Origin: Streptomyces swartbergensis
GTDB lineage: Bacteria > Actinomycetota > Actinomycetes > Streptomycetales > Streptomycetaceae
Assembly: GCF_002148965.1 (NCBI RefSeq)
Contig: NZ_NGFN01000031.1
Location: 1 to 41,617 of the forward strand
DNA: 41,617 nucleotides
Reading direction: 5' to 3'
The position numbers were made by a program, and so were the translations under genes. Under the pieces are notes generated by a model, which was not told the origin of the DNA, did not search any database, and saw only the letters and a program-made list of their open reading frames with translations. Below, piece after piece: positions 31,512 to 41,349 of the stretch (within the stretch, counting starts at the first letter, position 1; each line of letters starts with the position of its first letter).

Positions 31512-32759
31512 TTACCCAGTCACGGGCAAGGTCAGACTGCTCCTTGCCAGTACCCGGGCCAGCGATTCCACCACCTCCGGGGCGTACTCCCCGGCGGTGG
31601 CGAGCCGGAGTTCCTCCAGCGCCGTCAGCGGTCCGCCCAGGCCACCTTCCCGGGACTTCTCCTCGTACGCGTTCACGGCCCGGACGATCCGCGCGGCGAG
31701 CGGCTGCTCCGCGTAGGGGTCGGCCTGCCGCTCCACGACCACGGCGACCGCCTCGTCGACGCCCGTCTGCCGTACGACAGCCCCGCCGAGCAGCGCGATC
31801 CGCCGCGCCTCGGCGGCGGGCAGACCGGCGGTGGCGCCCGCCGGCACCGGGTCGACGAGGCTCAGCTGGCCGATGTCGTGCATGAGCGCGGCGTACTCCA
31901 GCACGGCCAGCTCGGGCTCGGTGAGGCCCAGGTCACGGCCCACCGCCTGGCTGAGCGCGGCGACGCGGCGGGCATGCCCGCAGGGGGTGTACCCGGCGAC
32001 CTCGGTGGCCCGTGCCAGGGAGGCGATGGTCTGCCGGTAGGTCGCCCGGACGGCGGCGTAGCGGCGGAACGACATCTGGGCGAGCAGCAGCGGCACGGAG
32101 AAGACGGGCAGCGCCCACAGCCCCACGACGGCGACCGCCAGGGCCATCACCGCCCCGGTCGCGATGACGGCGGAGCCGATGCCGAGCACGGCCCGCAGCT
32201 CGTCCCGCAGCACCGGGCCGAAGGGCCAGCCCGTGCGGGAGTGGGCCAGCGCGGCGGCGAGCACCGCGTCGCACAGCGCGGTCAGGGACAGCAGCGCGAG
32301 CAGCAGCAGCGCGTAGGCGGGGCCGCCCCAGTCGTCGAACATGCCCCGGTTGTACGGGGGCTGGAAGCACACGGCGACGAACCCGACGGTGAGCACCCGG
32401 CGTGCCAGGTGGTCGAGCGTGGGTCCCTGCCCGCGCGCCACGTGCGGCACGCTGGCGAGCAGCGAGGCGGCGAGCACGACGGCGACGACCTGGGCGGGGC
32501 CGTGGTGCGTGGCCCGCCCGCCGGCCTCGCCGAGCAGCGCGTACGACAGGGCCGCGGCGGCCCCGAGCGGCGCCGGCTCCCTGACCCGCGCCCCGTTGCG
32601 CCGGGCGAGCTCCCCGACGGTGACGAGGACGCCGAAGGCGAGGGCGACCCGGCGTTCCTCCAGCCCGTCGTAGAGGGTGACGGCGAGGGAGCCGGCGGCG
32701 AGGAGGGCGGCACAGCCGTGGACGAGGGTGAAGAGCGGCGGCGGGCGGTACGCGCTCAC
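31512..32759 (-). CDS. Membrane protein with degenerate HD domain
   Basis: The 415-residue protein has an N-terminal membrane region of about eight helices and a C-terminal HDc-like domain. The metal-binding HD pair survives as MHDIGQLSLVDP, but the downstream HHE..DGxGYP signature of HD-GYP phosphodiesterases is missing, so catalysis of cyclic dinucleotides is doubtful. Its GTG start overlaps the stop of the upstream HD-GYP gene, so the proteins are made together and may form a complex. The 3' end lies 3 bp from the TPR gene start. Confidence 0.8.
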   Translation of the reverse strand: MSAYRPPPLFTLVHGCAALLAAGSLAVTLYDGLEERRVALAFGVLVTVGELARRNGARVREPAPLGAAAALSYALLGEAGGRATHHGPAQVVAVVLAASLLASVPHVARGQGPTLDHLARRVLTVGFVAVCFQPPYNRGMFDDWGGPAYALLLLALLSLTALCDAVLAAALAHSRTGWPFGPVLRDELRAVLGIGSAVIATGAVMALAVAVVGLWALPVFSVPLLLAQMSFRRYAAVRATYRQTIASLARATEVAGYTPCGHARRVAALSQAVGRDLGLTEPELAVLEYAALMHDIGQLSLVDPVPAGATAGLPAAEARRIALLGGAVVRQTGVDEAVAVVVERQADPYAEQPLAARIVRAVNAYEEKSREGGLGGPLTALEELRLATAGEYAPEVVESLARVLARSSLTLPVTG

Positions 32760-34087
32760 CGGTGGGCTCCCGGTCGGCTGGAGACGGGTGCGCCGGGCGG
32801 GGGAATCCGGGTCGGGTCGACGTCGTCGGCGGTCACGGCGGGGCGCCATCCGGCCCGGCCGACGGCCTCCACGAGAGCCTCGACCATCTCCGGGTCGAAC
32901 TGGCTGCCGGAGCACCGCTTCAGCTCCGCCAGGGCGACCGCGACGGGCCGGGCCCTGCTGTAGCTCCGTGTGGAGGTCATGGCGTCGAAGGCGTCCGCGA
33001 CCGCCACGACCCGGGCGGACTCCGGGATCTGACTGCCCATCAGGCCGTACGGATACCCGGTGCCGTCCAGCCGTTCGTGGTGGTGCAGCACGGCGGCGCG
33101 GGCCTCCCCGAGGAAGCCGATGCCGCGCACCATCTCGTGCCCGTACTCGGGGTGCAGCTCGATCACCCGCCGCTCCTCGGGCGTCAGCGGCCCGTCCTTC
33201 CTGAGCAGCCGGGTGGGGACGCCCAGCTTGCCGACGTCGTGCAGGATCCCGGCGAACCGGAGCACCTCGACGCGCTCGTCGTCCATGCCCAGTTCGCGCG
33301 CGATCATCATGGAGGCCTGCCCGACGCGCTCGCTGTGGCCGCGTGTGTAGCCGTCCTTGATGTCGACGGCCTGCACCAGCGCCCGGATGGTCGCCTGGTG
33401 GGCGGCCCGTTCCCGGTGGTACTGCGCGAAGGCCCACCACGAGACGCACATCGGCAGCAGCACGAGCAGCGCGGCCACGGGACCGTACGGGCTGCGCCAC
33501 AGCACGGCCATCATCAGCCCGGCCAGCCCGTGCACGGCGATGGGCGCGAGGGAGCGCGACACGAGCCCCCGCCAGGCCCGCCGCACCGGCACCCGCTCGG
33601 CGACGGCCAGGATCCCGCCGTCCAGCAGCGCGAGCACCAGGCAGAACGCCAGCACGGCCGCCCCGGCCGGCCCGAGCGCATAGGGGACGTCGCCCGCGAC
33701 GACCGCGTCCCGACCGCCGAGCGCCCAGTGCACCCGGGCCGCGGCCCACACGCCGAGGACGAGCTGGGCGGCCCGCCAGACCCGGCGCAGCGCCAGGGGC
33801 CGCTGCTCGACGTGCGAGAGCAGCGCGCCGGGCACGGCCACCAGGGCGGCGGCGGGCGCGGGCAGCAGGAAGGCACCGGCGAGCAGCACGGGATAGAAGG
33901 TCCCGGCCGGATGGGAGATCCCGACGAACCGGGACCGGGCGACGCGCTCGCAGCCCGCGTACAGCGTGGCGAGCAGCGCCACGGCCCACCAGGGCGTACG
34001 GATGCCCGGCAGCGGCAGCAGACAGAGGAGGGCGGCGACGGCGACACAGGCGACGTACACGCGTGCCCGCACCGGTACCGCTTCCAT
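32756..34087 (-). CDS. Membrane HD-GYP domain protein
   Basis: The 443-residue protein has about seven N-terminal hydrophobic segments and a C-terminal HD-GYP domain. The HD pair is HDVGKLGVPTRLL, and the signature is HHHERLDGTGYP, followed by VVAVADAFDAMTSTRSY. HD-GYP domains hydrolyse cyclic-di-GMP or related signals, which in Streptomyces bind BldD to control development; actual activity is unproved. GGGGGAGGGG precedes the ATG. The gene is coupled to a second, degenerate HD protein and lies about 150 bp after rsrA. Confidence 0.85.
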   Translation of the reverse strand: MEAVPVRARVYVACVAVAALLCLLPLPGIRTPWWAVALLATLYAGCERVARSRFVGISHPAGTFYPVLLAGAFLLPAPAAALVAVPGALLSHVEQRPLALRRVWRAAQLVLGVWAAARVHWALGGRDAVVAGDVPYALGPAGAAVLAFCLVLALLDGGILAVAERVPVRRAWRGLVSRSLAPIAVHGLAGLMMAVLWRSPYGPVAALLVLLPMCVSWWAFAQYHRERAAHQATIRALVQAVDIKDGYTRGHSERVGQASMMIARELGMDDERVEVLRFAGILHDVGKLGVPTRLLRKDGPLTPEERRVIELHPEYGHEMVRGIGFLGEARAAVLHHHERLDGTGYPYGLMGSQIPESARVVAVADAFDAMTSTRSYSRARPVAVALAELKRCSGSQFDPEMVEALVEAVGRAGWRPAVTADDVDPTRIPPPGAPVSSRPGAHR

Positions 34088-34198
34088 GCACCCCTCCCCC
34101 GGCCATGTCCGTCAGGCCCGGAGCCTAGGACGGCGGCGGGGGGCTCCGCGGGCCGATAACCCGCGGATTAGCACGTTCGAGTGATGCGTTCGAGGATG

Positions 34199-34223
34199 AC
34201 TACCCCGCCAGAGGCGGGGTAGT
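34199..34223. terminator. Terminator after sigR-rsrA
   Basis: ACTACCCCGCC and GGCGGGGTAGT form an 11-bp perfect stem with an AGA loop, 17 bp after the rsrA stop on the minus strand. Confidence 0.85.
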
Positions 34224-34240
34224 TGAAAAGCGCGGGAGTG

Positions 34241-34548
34241 TCAGGACTCCTGCGGCGTGGCAGGCGAGGCCGTGACGTCCTGCTCGGGGACGGCCTGGCC
34301 GGAGCGGATCAGCTCGATCCGCCCCATGACCTTGTCGCGCAGGTCGCCCGGCACGTCGTCATGCCCGCAGCAGCGCTTGACCAGCTTCTTGACGGCCTGC
34401 TCGAGCCCGTACTTCTCCAGGCAGGGCGAGCACTCCTCGAAGTGGTGCTCGAACTTCACGCAGTCCGAGTCCGGCATCTCACGGTCGAGGAACTCGTAGA
34501 GATGATCGAGGATTTCGCTGCAATCCGTCTCGTGCGGCTCTCCGCAGC

Positions 34549-34552
<4 letters not shown>
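34241..34552 (-). CDS. rsrA: Zinc-binding, redox-sensitive anti-sigma factor RsrA
   Basis: The 103-residue ZAS-family anti-sigma factor holds SigR inactive when reduced and zinc-bound. The ligands and redox residues are C11, H37, C41 and C44, in HHFEECSPC; oxidation joins C11 to a cysteine of the pair and frees SigR. Additional cysteines C3, C31, C61 and C62 match the S. coelicolor protein. Its ATG overlaps the sigR stop (ATGA), giving balanced synthesis. A terminator follows. Confidence 0.96.
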
Positions 34553-35400
<848 letters not shown>

Positions 35401-35458
35401 GCGGCGGACTCCCTCTCCTACGGCGTCGGTGCTGGTCTCCAGCGCGTACGTCCCGCAC

Positions 35459-35485
35459 AACAGTGCTCGCCGCCCCGGCATTCCC
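35459..35485 (-). promoter_or_regulatory. SigR-dependent promoter of sigR
   Basis: On the minus strand GGGAAT (35485-35480) and GTT (35461-35459) are separated by exactly 18 bases, the SigR consensus. Transcription from here would begin about 50 bases before ATG 35400, giving the long isoform and a positive feedback loop. It lies just beyond the stop of the upstream hydrolase gene. Confidence 0.9.
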
Positions 35486-35491
35486 GGAGCT

Positions 35492-36157
35492 TTACCCGAG
35501 TGACCCGGTCCACTCCACGACCGCGTCCGTGATGACCGCCACTGCCTCCTCCTGCGTGGTCTCCGCGCGCTTGGGGACGGCGAAGCCGTGATCGCCGTGC
35601 GGCACCTCCACGAGCTCGTACGGCCCCTCGGGGAACTCCCCGGGCTTCCCGAACGGGTCGTTCCCGCCCTGCACGACCAGGGTGGGCACCCCGGAACCCA
35701 GCAGTTCGGCGGCGCGGGACTTCTCGGGCCTGCCGGGCGGGTGAAGAGGAAAGCTGAGGGCGAGGACAGCGTGGGCGCCGAGCTCGGTGGCGGTACGGCA
35801 GGCGACCCGGGCCCCGGCGCTGCGGCCGCCGGACACGACCGGCAGGCCGGGCTCGGCGAGGGCGGGCCAGATGCCGCGCCAGCCGAGGTCCAGGGTCCTG
35901 GGCGCGGGCGCGAGCTTCTTCCCGGCCACTCGCCAGGGCTGCTCCACACGGGCCACGGTGACGCCGTGGGCGGGCAGGACGGCGGCCAGGGCCATCAGGT
36001 CGCGGGCCTCGATGCCGCCGCCGGCGCCGTGGCCGACGGCGAGGACCAGCCGGGCCTTTTTCGCCTTGTGCCAGGTGATTCGGGCGGGTCCGGCCTCGGT
36101 CTCGACGATCTCGGGGGTCGCGTTTGCCGCCTTGGTCACATCGTTCACATCCGTCAC
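35492..36157 (-). CDS. Alpha/beta hydrolase (dienelactone-hydrolase-like)
   Basis: The 221-residue cytoplasmic protein has the alpha/beta hydrolase fold. An oxyanion HGAGGG motif is followed by the nucleophile elbow [11 protein letters not shown], an acid in [10 protein letters not shown] and the histidine in [10 protein letters not shown]. It belongs to the KANL3/Tex30-like branch, for which no substrate is established. The GTG start ([10 protein letters not shown]) lacks a clear ribosome binding site; the SRAP gene stop lies one base away, so it may be translated by coupling. It ends 7 bp before the SigR promoter. Confidence 0.87.
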   Translation of the reverse strand: MTDVNDVTKAANATPEIVETEAGPARITWHKAKKARLVLAVGHGAGGGIEARDLMALAAVLPAHGVTVARVEQPWRVAGKKLAPAPRTLDLGWRGIWPALAEPGLPVVSGGRSAGARVACRTATELGAHAVLALSFPLHPPGRPEKSRAAELLGSGVPTLVVQGGNDPFGKPGEFPEGPYELVEVPHGDHGFAVPKRAETTQEEAVAVITDAVVEWTGSLG

Positions 36158-36158
36158 G

Positions 36159-36974
36159 TCAGAAGAGTGTGCCCTCTTCCGGCCCTTCCAGCTCCTTCAG
36201 CAGCTCCGGGCCGTTGTTGCGGACGTTGCTGACGGCCGTCGTGACGGGGTAGGCGCGCATCAGCCCGGCGGGCGGCGGGGCGAGCAGCTCGCGCAGGTCG
36301 TCCGCGTCCGTGCGGGACGGGTCCAGCCACGCGTCCCAGCGGTCGGGCGTCAGCATCAGCGGCATCCGGGGGTGGATCTCGGCCAGGGCCCGCGGACCGT
36401 CCACCGGGGACACCGCCAGCGGGCTGGTCTCGGCCTCGGTGGTGATGACGGAGCACGTCACCCACCAGGCCCGCGGGTGGTCGTCCGGCAGCGTCTTGTC
36501 CCGCCAGAACTCGTACAGCCCGGCCATCGCGAAGACCGACCCGTCCGCCGGGGTCACGAAGTAGGGCTGCTTGCGGGGCCGCTTCTTCTTCCCCTCGACC
36601 TCCAGCTCGCGCTCCTGCTCGCCGGTGACCCACTCGTAGTAGCCGTCGGCGGGCAGGATGCAGCGCCGGGAGGTGAAGGCGCGGCGGTAGGACGGCTTCT
36701 CGTGGACGGTCTCCGCGCGGGCGTTGATCATCCGGGCGCCGCCCTCGGGGGTCTTCGACCAGGACGGGACGAGCCCCCACTTCAGCGTGCGCAGCTGCCG
36801 AACCGGCCGCGGGTCGTCCGCGTCTTTCACAGGACGGTCGAGGACGGCGTAGACCTCTTTGGTGGGCGCCACGTTGTAGTCGGGCTCCAGAGTCTCCTCG
36901 GGCTCCCACTTCTGGATCTCAAAGATTCCTGCGAGATCCTCTGGCCTACGACTCGCTGCATACCGTCCGCACAT
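36159..36974 (-). CDS. SRAP (YedK/HMCES) abasic-site DNA-protein crosslink protein
   Basis: The 271-residue protein is a SRAP domain. Its catalytic cysteine is C2, exposed after Met removal (MCGRYA), and it forms a thiazolidine link to abasic DNA, shielding single-stranded lesions. Also visible are NVAPT, the catalytic RCILPADGYYEW with its glutamate, and the histidine in HPRMPLML. The start must be at MCGRYA because the cysteine has to be residue 2; the longer open frame would destroy this. It is divergent from an M50-like protease gene and is followed by the alpha/beta hydrolase. Confidence 0.94.
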   Translation of the reverse strand: MCGRYAASRRPEDLAGIFEIQKWEPEETLEPDYNVAPTKEVYAVLDRPVKDADDPRPVRQLRTLKWGLVPSWSKTPEGGARMINARAETVHEKPSYRRAFTSRRCILPADGYYEWVTGEQERELEVEGKKKRPRKQPYFVTPADGSVFAMAGLYEFWRDKTLPDDHPRAWWVTCSVITTEAETSPLAVSPVDGPRALAEIHPRMPLMLTPDRWDAWLDPSRTDADDLRELLAPPPAGLMRAYPVTTAVSNVRNNGPELLKELEGPEEGTLF

Positions 36975-37077
36975 ACGTGCCACACTGCCAGGCCCACCCG
37001 TCTCCCGGCCACCACCCCTCAACGCGGCGCTTCGCGCCGCCCCTTCCGAATCCGCCCACAGGGAGCCATCGCCGCAC

Positions 37078-37800
37078 ATGGACAGCACCGCAACCGCCTC
37101 CCTCGCCTCCCTCTGGGACGAGGTCTCCGGCACGCAGCCCGACCCCGACCTGTGGGTCGTGATCGCGACCCTGGTGGCCGCGCTGGCCGTGGTGATCCCG
37201 CACGGCCTGTGGCGCGTCTCCCGCAACGCCATCACCATCGCCCACGAGGGCGGCCACGGGCTCGTGGCCCTGCTCACCGGCCGCACCCTCACCGGCATAC
37301 GGCTGCACTCGGACACCAGCGGCCTGACCGTCAGCCGCGGCAAGCCGTACGGCATCGGCATGATCCTCACCGCGGCCTCCGGCTACACCGCCCCGCCCCT
37401 GCTGGGCCTCGGCGGCGCGGCCCTGCTGGGCTCCGGGCGCATCACGCTCCTGCTGTGGCTGGCCACGGCCCTGCTGCTGGCCATGCTCGTGATGATCCGC
37501 AACGCCTACGGCGCCCTCACCATGATCGTCACCGGCGGTCTGTTCGTCCTGGTGTCCTGGCTGGCCGGCCCTCAGGTCCAGGCGGCGTTCGCGTACGTGG
37601 TGGTGTGGTTCCTGCTGATCGGCGGGGTGCGTCCGGCGTTCGAGCTCCAGGTCAAGCGGGCGCGGGGCGGTGCGGGGGACTCGGACGCGGACCAGTTGTC
37701 GCGGCTGACGCATGTGCCGGCGGGGCTGTGGTTCTTCCTGTTCCACGCGGTGTCGCTGTGCTCGCTGATCGGCGGGGGCAGGTGGCTCCTGGAAGTGTGA
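37078..37800 (+). CDS. M50B-type membrane metalloprotease
   Basis: The 240-residue membrane protein has about six hydrophobic segments and the zinc-protease motif H56-E-G-G-H60 within IAHEGGHGLVALLTGR. This places it in the peptidase M50B-like family of intramembrane proteases, distant from RseP/SpoIVFB. It has no PDZ domain. A possible second site aspartate is not obvious. Target proteins are unknown. The ATG lies directly downstream of the divergent SRAP region with no strong ribosome binding site. Confidence 0.85.
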   Translation: MDSTATASLASLWDEVSGTQPDPDLWVVIATLVAALAVVIPHGLWRVSRNAITIAHEGGHGLVALLTGRTLTGIRLHSDTSGLTVSRGKPYGIGMILTAASGYTAPPLLGLGGAALLGSGRITLLLWLATALLLAMLVMIRNAYGALTMIVTGGLFVLVSWLAGPQVQAAFAYVVVWFLLIGGVRPAFELQVKRARGGAGDSDADQLSRLTHVPAGLWFFLFHAVSLCSLIGGGRWLLEV

Positions 37801-37830
37801 CGCGGGGCGGTGCCGATGTGCGGCTCCGCC

Positions 37831-37868
37831 CGCGTGGGCCGACCAGCCCCCACGGCGCCGCACCCGAG
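37831..37868. repeat. Fragment of the dispersed Streptomyces repeat
   Basis: The stretch has CGTGGG and CCCACG arms around CCGACCAGC, then GGCGCCGCACCCGAG. Its 3' half matches the end of the element at 30350-30408. It lies between the M50 gene and aroA and may act as a terminator for the former. Confidence 0.5.
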
Positions 37869-37894
37869 CCACTGCCTCCTTATAAAGTGAAGCC

Positions 37895-39211
37895 ATGGCC
37901 CCGAACACCGCAGACACCGCCCTTTGGCCCGCCCCGCACGCGAGCGGAGCCGTCGACGCGACGGTCCACGTGCCCGGGTCCAAGTCGGTCACGAACCGCG
38001 CCCTGGTCCTCGCCTCCCTCGCCTCCGAACCGGGCTGGCTGCGCCGCCCCCTGCGCTCCCGGGACACCCTGCTGATGGCCGGCGCGCTGCGCGCCATGGG
38101 CATCGAGATCGAGGAGGGCGTGGGCCCGGACGGCACCGGGGAGGCCTGGCGCGTGATCCCCACGGGCCTGCGCGGCCCGGCCACGGTCGACGTCGGCAAC
38201 GCCGGCACGGTGATGCGGTTCCTGCCGCCCGTCGCCGCGCTCGCCGACGGCCCGGTCCGCTTCGACGGCGACCCCCGCTCGTACGAGCGTCCCCTGAACG
38301 GCGTCATCGACGCGCTGCGTCAGCTCGGTGCCCGGATCGACGACGACGGCCGTGGCGCGCTGCCGCTGACCGTGCACGGCAGCGGCGCCCTGGACGGCGG
38401 CCCGGTCGCCATCGACGCGTCCTCCTCGTCGCAGTTCGTGAGCGCCCTGCTGCTGTCCGGCCCGCGCTTCAACCAGGGCGTCGAGGTCCGCCACACCGGC
38501 GCCACGCTGCCCTCCATGCCGCACATCCGCATGACCGTCGACATGCTGCGCGCGGTCGGCGCCCAGGTGGACACGCCCGAGTCGGGCGGCGAGCCCAACG
38601 TCTGGCGGGTCACCCCCGGCGCCCTGCTCGGCCGCGATCTGACGATCGAGCCCGACCTGTCCAACGCCCAGCCGTTCCTGGCGGCCGCGCTGGTGACCGG
38701 CGGCCGGGTCGTCGTCCCGGACTGGCCGTCCCGCACCACCCAGCCCGGTGACCGGCTGCGCGAGATCTTCACCGAGATGGGCGGCTCCTGCGAACTGACC
38801 GAGTTCGGGCTCGTGTTCACCGGCTCCGGCTCGATCCACGGCATCGACGTCGATCTGAGCGAGGTCGGCGAGCTGACGCCGGGCGTCGCGGCGGTCGCGG
38901 CCCTCGCCGACTCCCCGTCGACCCTGCGCGGCGTGGCCCATCTGCGGCTGCACGAGACGGACCGCCTGGCCGCGCTGACCAAGGAGATCAACGAACTCGG
39001 CGGTGACGTCACGGAGACCGCCGACGGTCTGCACATCCGCCCGCGCCGGCTGCACGGCGGGATCTTCCACACGTACGACGACCACCGCATGGCCACGGCC
39101 GGCGCGATCATCGGCCTGGTTGTGGACGGAGTGCAGATCGAGAACGTGGCGACGACGGCCAAGACCCTGCCCGACTTCCCCGATCTGTGGACCGGGATGC
39201 TCGGGGCGTAG
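37895..39211 (+). CDS. aroA: 5-enolpyruvylshikimate-3-phosphate synthase
   Basis: The 438-residue enzyme joins shikimate-3-phosphate and PEP in aromatic amino-acid synthesis. Signatures are [17 protein letters not shown] near residue 29, [12 protein letters not shown] near residue 105, and the C-terminal [21 protein letters not shown] and [12 protein letters not shown]. It follows the high-GC actinobacterial form with a proline-rich lead. The ATG is preceded by a weak ribosome binding site and a TTATAAA-like A/T patch at 37880-37887. It is followed 17 bp later by rsgA on the same strand, so the two probably form an operon. Confidence 0.96.
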   Translation: MAPNTADTALWPAPHASGAVDATVHVPGSKSVTNRALVLASLASEPGWLRRPLRSRDTLLMAGALRAMGIEIEEGVGPDGTGEAWRVIPTGLRGPATVDVGNAGTVMRFLPPVAALADGPVRFDGDPRSYERPLNGVIDALRQLGARIDDDGRGALPLTVHGSGALDGGPVAIDASSSSQFVSALLLSGPRFNQGVEVRHTGATLPSMPHIRMTVDMLRAVGAQVDTPESGGEPNVWRVTPGALLGRDLTIEPDLSNAQPFLAAALVTGGRVVVPDWPSRTTQPGDRLREIFTEMGGSCELTEFGLVFTGSGSIHGIDVDLSEVGELTPGVAAVAALADSPSTLRGVAHLRLHETDRLAALTKEINELGGDVTETADGLHIRPRRLHGGIFHTYDDHRMATAGAIIGLVVDGVQIENVATTAKTLPDFPDLWTGMLGA

Positions 39212-39228
39212 GACACGGGGATCAGGTC

Positions 39229-40239
39229 ATGCGCCGCTACGGCAAGCACACCGACGAGGACGACATCCGCACCCGTCCCGGCCGCCGGAACACCCGGCCC
39301 CGGACGAACCTCCGGCCCAAGCACGAGGACGCCGCCGAGGGCCTCGTCCTCACGGTCGACCGGGGCCGCCTGACCTGCCTCGTCGAGGACCGTGTGGTCA
39401 TGGCGATGAAGGCCCGCGAGCTGGGCCGCAAGGCGGCGGTGGTCGGAGACCGGGTGGCCCTCGTGGGCGACCTGTCCGGCACGAAGGACACGCTCGCGAG
39501 GATCGTCCGCATCGAGGAGCGCACGTCCGTGCTCCGCCGCACCGCGGACGACGACGATCCGTACGAGCGCGTGGTCGTCGCCAACGCCGACCAGCTGGCC
39601 GTGGTCACCGCCCTGGCCGATCCGGAGCCCCGCCCGCGGCTGATCGACCGCTGTCTGGTCGCGGCCTACGCCGGCGGCCTGGACCCGCTGCTGGTCCTGA
39701 CCAAGTCGGACCTCGCCCCGCCGGACAAGCTGCTGGAGCTGTACGGCCATCTCGACATCCCCTACGTCGTCACCAGTCGCGAGGAACTCCAGAACGGCAC
39801 CGCCGTGGCCCGCGTACGCGAGCAGCTCGACGGCAAGATCACCGCGTTCGTCGGCCACTCCGGTGTGGGCAAGACGACCCTGGTCAACGCGCTGGTTCCG
39901 GAGGAGCGGCGGCGTACGACCGGGCATGTGAACGCGGTGACGGGCCGGGGCCGGCACACGACCACCTCGGCGCTGGCGCTGCCGCTGGCCGGCAGCGACG
40001 GCTGGGTGGTCGACACGCCGGGCATCCGGTCCTTCGGCCTGAACCACGTGGACCCGTCCCGGGTCATCCACGCCTTCCCCGACCTGGAGCCGGGCACCGA
40101 GGGCTGCCCGCGCGCGTGCAGCCATGACGAGCCGGACTGCGCGTTGGACGCGTGGGTGGCCGAGGGGCACGCGGATCCGGCGCGGCTGTACTCGCTGCGG
40201 CGGCTGCTGGCCACGCGGGAGCGGAAGGAAGGCGACTGA
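39229..40239 (+). CDS. rsgA: Ribosome small-subunit GTPase RsgA
   Basis: The 336-residue GTPase assists late 30S maturation. The G-domain is circularly permuted (G4-G1-G3): LTKSDL, then GHSGVGKTTLVN, then DTPGIRSFGL. An OB-fold lies at the N-terminus, and a C-terminal zinc finger CPRACSHDEPDCAL binds metal. The start is the ATG of MRRYGKHTDED; the extra upstream frame overlaps aroA. A threefold 13-bp tandem repeat spans its stop codon at 40227-40265. Confidence 0.95.
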   Translation: MRRYGKHTDEDDIRTRPGRRNTRPRTNLRPKHEDAAEGLVLTVDRGRLTCLVEDRVVMAMKARELGRKAAVVGDRVALVGDLSGTKDTLARIVRIEERTSVLRRTADDDDPYERVVVANADQLAVVTALADPEPRPRLIDRCLVAAYAGGLDPLLVLTKSDLAPPDKLLELYGHLDIPYVVTSREELQNGTAVARVREQLDGKITAFVGHSGVGKTTLVNALVPEERRRTTGHVNAVTGRGRHTTTSALALPLAGSDGWVVDTPGIRSFGLNHVDPSRVIHAFPDLEPGTEGCPRACSHDEPDCALDAWVAEGHADPARLYSLRRLLATRERKEGD

Positions 40240-40265
40240 GGAAGGCGGCCGAGGAAGGCGACTGA
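40227..40265. repeat. Three 13-bp tandem repeats at the rsgA stop
   Basis: GGAAGGCGACTGA, GGAAGGCGGCCGA and GGAAGGCGACTGA stand head to tail. The first unit contains the rsgA stop codon. The period is not a multiple of three, so copy number would alter only what follows the stop. Confidence 0.85.
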
Positions 40266-40412
40266 CCTCCGCGTTGTTTGTCATGGCGTGCGGACGGTAA
40301 GTGCATAATCGCACCAAGCCGGATGCAAGACCGCCCAGAAGCTGACGAATCTGGCGTACTTGCTCGAACTGACTAAGCGGTCGCTGAACGTGGGATACGG
40401 GAGGAACGACTC

Positions 40413-40736
40413 ATGGCGTGGCTGCTGGTCATAGTGGCGGGGTTGCTGGAGACCGGCTTCGCCGTGTGTCTGAAGCTGTCGCACGGTTTCACACGGCTCT
40501 GGCCGACGATCGCGTTCTGCGTCTTCGCCCTCGGCAGTTTCGGCCTGCTGACCCTGGCGCTGAAGAAACTCGACGTGGGCCCCGCCTACGCGGTGTGGAC
40601 CGGCATCGGCGCGGCAGGCACCGCGATCTACGGCATGGTGTTCCTCGGCGACCTGGTGTCGACGCTGAAGATCGTGTCGATCAGCCTCGTCATCATCGGT
40701 GTGATCGGGCTTCAGTTGTCGGGGTCGGCGCACTGA
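40413..40736 (+). CDS. SMR-family transporter, Gdx/SugE-like
   Basis: The 107-residue protein has four transmembrane helices. The conserved membrane glutamate is E13 (GLLETGF), and YAVWTGIGAAGTAIYG is the SMR central helix. The GxYAVWTGIG plus THGF-like SHGF motifs are closer to Gdx/SugE guanidinium exporters than to EmrE, which is inference. GGGAGGAA is ideally spaced before the ATG. It converges with a TetR gene 7 bp away, a likely partner regulator. I saw no guanidine riboswitch in the 170-bp upstream region. Confidence 0.9.
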   Translation: MAWLLVIVAGLLETGFAVCLKLSHGFTRLWPTIAFCVFALGSFGLLTLALKKLDVGPAYAVWTGIGAAGTAIYGMVFLGDLVSTLKIVSISLVIIGVIGLQLSGSAH

Positions 40737-40743
40737 CGTCGTG

Positions 40744-41349
40744 TCAGTCGGCCTGCCGTTGAAGGACGCTGCGGACCAGGTCGGCGACGCCGCCCTCGCC
40801 GGGTGGCGCGGCCACGCAGGACAGGGCGAGCCGGACGGCGAGTTCGCAGGAGCGGGCCAGGTCGGCGGTGTCGGACTTGGGGGTGCCGGGTCCCGCCAGG
40901 ACGGTGACGGCACGGTCGCGGACGAGGGCGACGAAGTCACCGGGTGAGGGCAGTGGACCGTCGGCCCGGCGCTGGGCCGGTACGGCTGAGCTGGAGGGCA
41001 CGGCCGACAGGGCCGGGGACGGCAGCCGTTCGCTCCAGCAGCCGGTGAGCATGGCGCGGACGAGTGCGTTCTCGCGAGCCGCCGAGGTGATCCACTCGGC
41101 GGTGGCGGTGAGCCGGTCGCGCAGGTCGCTGTGCTCCGTGAGCGCGCGGTCGACGCCGGCGAGATATCCGTCGGCCTCTCTCCTCACGAGCGCCCGGGCG
41201 AGCCCGTCCTTGCTGCCGAACTCGTTGTACAGCGTCTGCCGGGACACTCCCGCCGCCGCGGCCACGTCCACCATCCGTACGGCGGACCACGGCCGGCGCG
41301 CCAGCGCCGCGTAAGCGGCGTCCAGTAGAGATTCCCGCGCTGCAGGCAT
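40744..41349 (-). CDS. TetR-family transcriptional regulator
   Basis: The 201-residue regulator has a TetR HTH at about 10-55, including MVDVAAAAGVSRQTLYNEFGSKDGLARALV. The C-terminal ligand domain is rich in Ala, Ser and Pro around 120-150. The ATG MPAARESLL is preferred to a TTG one codon upstream; GGGGAGG lies seven bases before it. It converges with the SMR transporter, which it may regulate although no shared promoter exists. The ~265 bp from its start to the window end contain no gene I can support. Confidence 0.88.
   Translation of the reverse strand: MPAARESLLDAAYAALARRPWSAVRMVDVAAAAGVSRQTLYNEFGSKDGLARALVRREADGYLAGVDRALTEHSDLRDRLTATAEWITSAARENALVRAMLTGCWSERLPSPALSAVPSSSAVPAQRRADGPLPSPGDFVALVRDRAVTVLAGPGTPKSDTADLARSCELAVRLALSCVAAPPGEGGVADLVRSVLQRQAD

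Noticed and set aside
40240..40412. Guanidine riboswitch before the Gdx/SugE-like gene
   Set aside because: I could not find the conserved paired hairpins with ACGR loops of mini-ykkC, nor a ykkC-type core.
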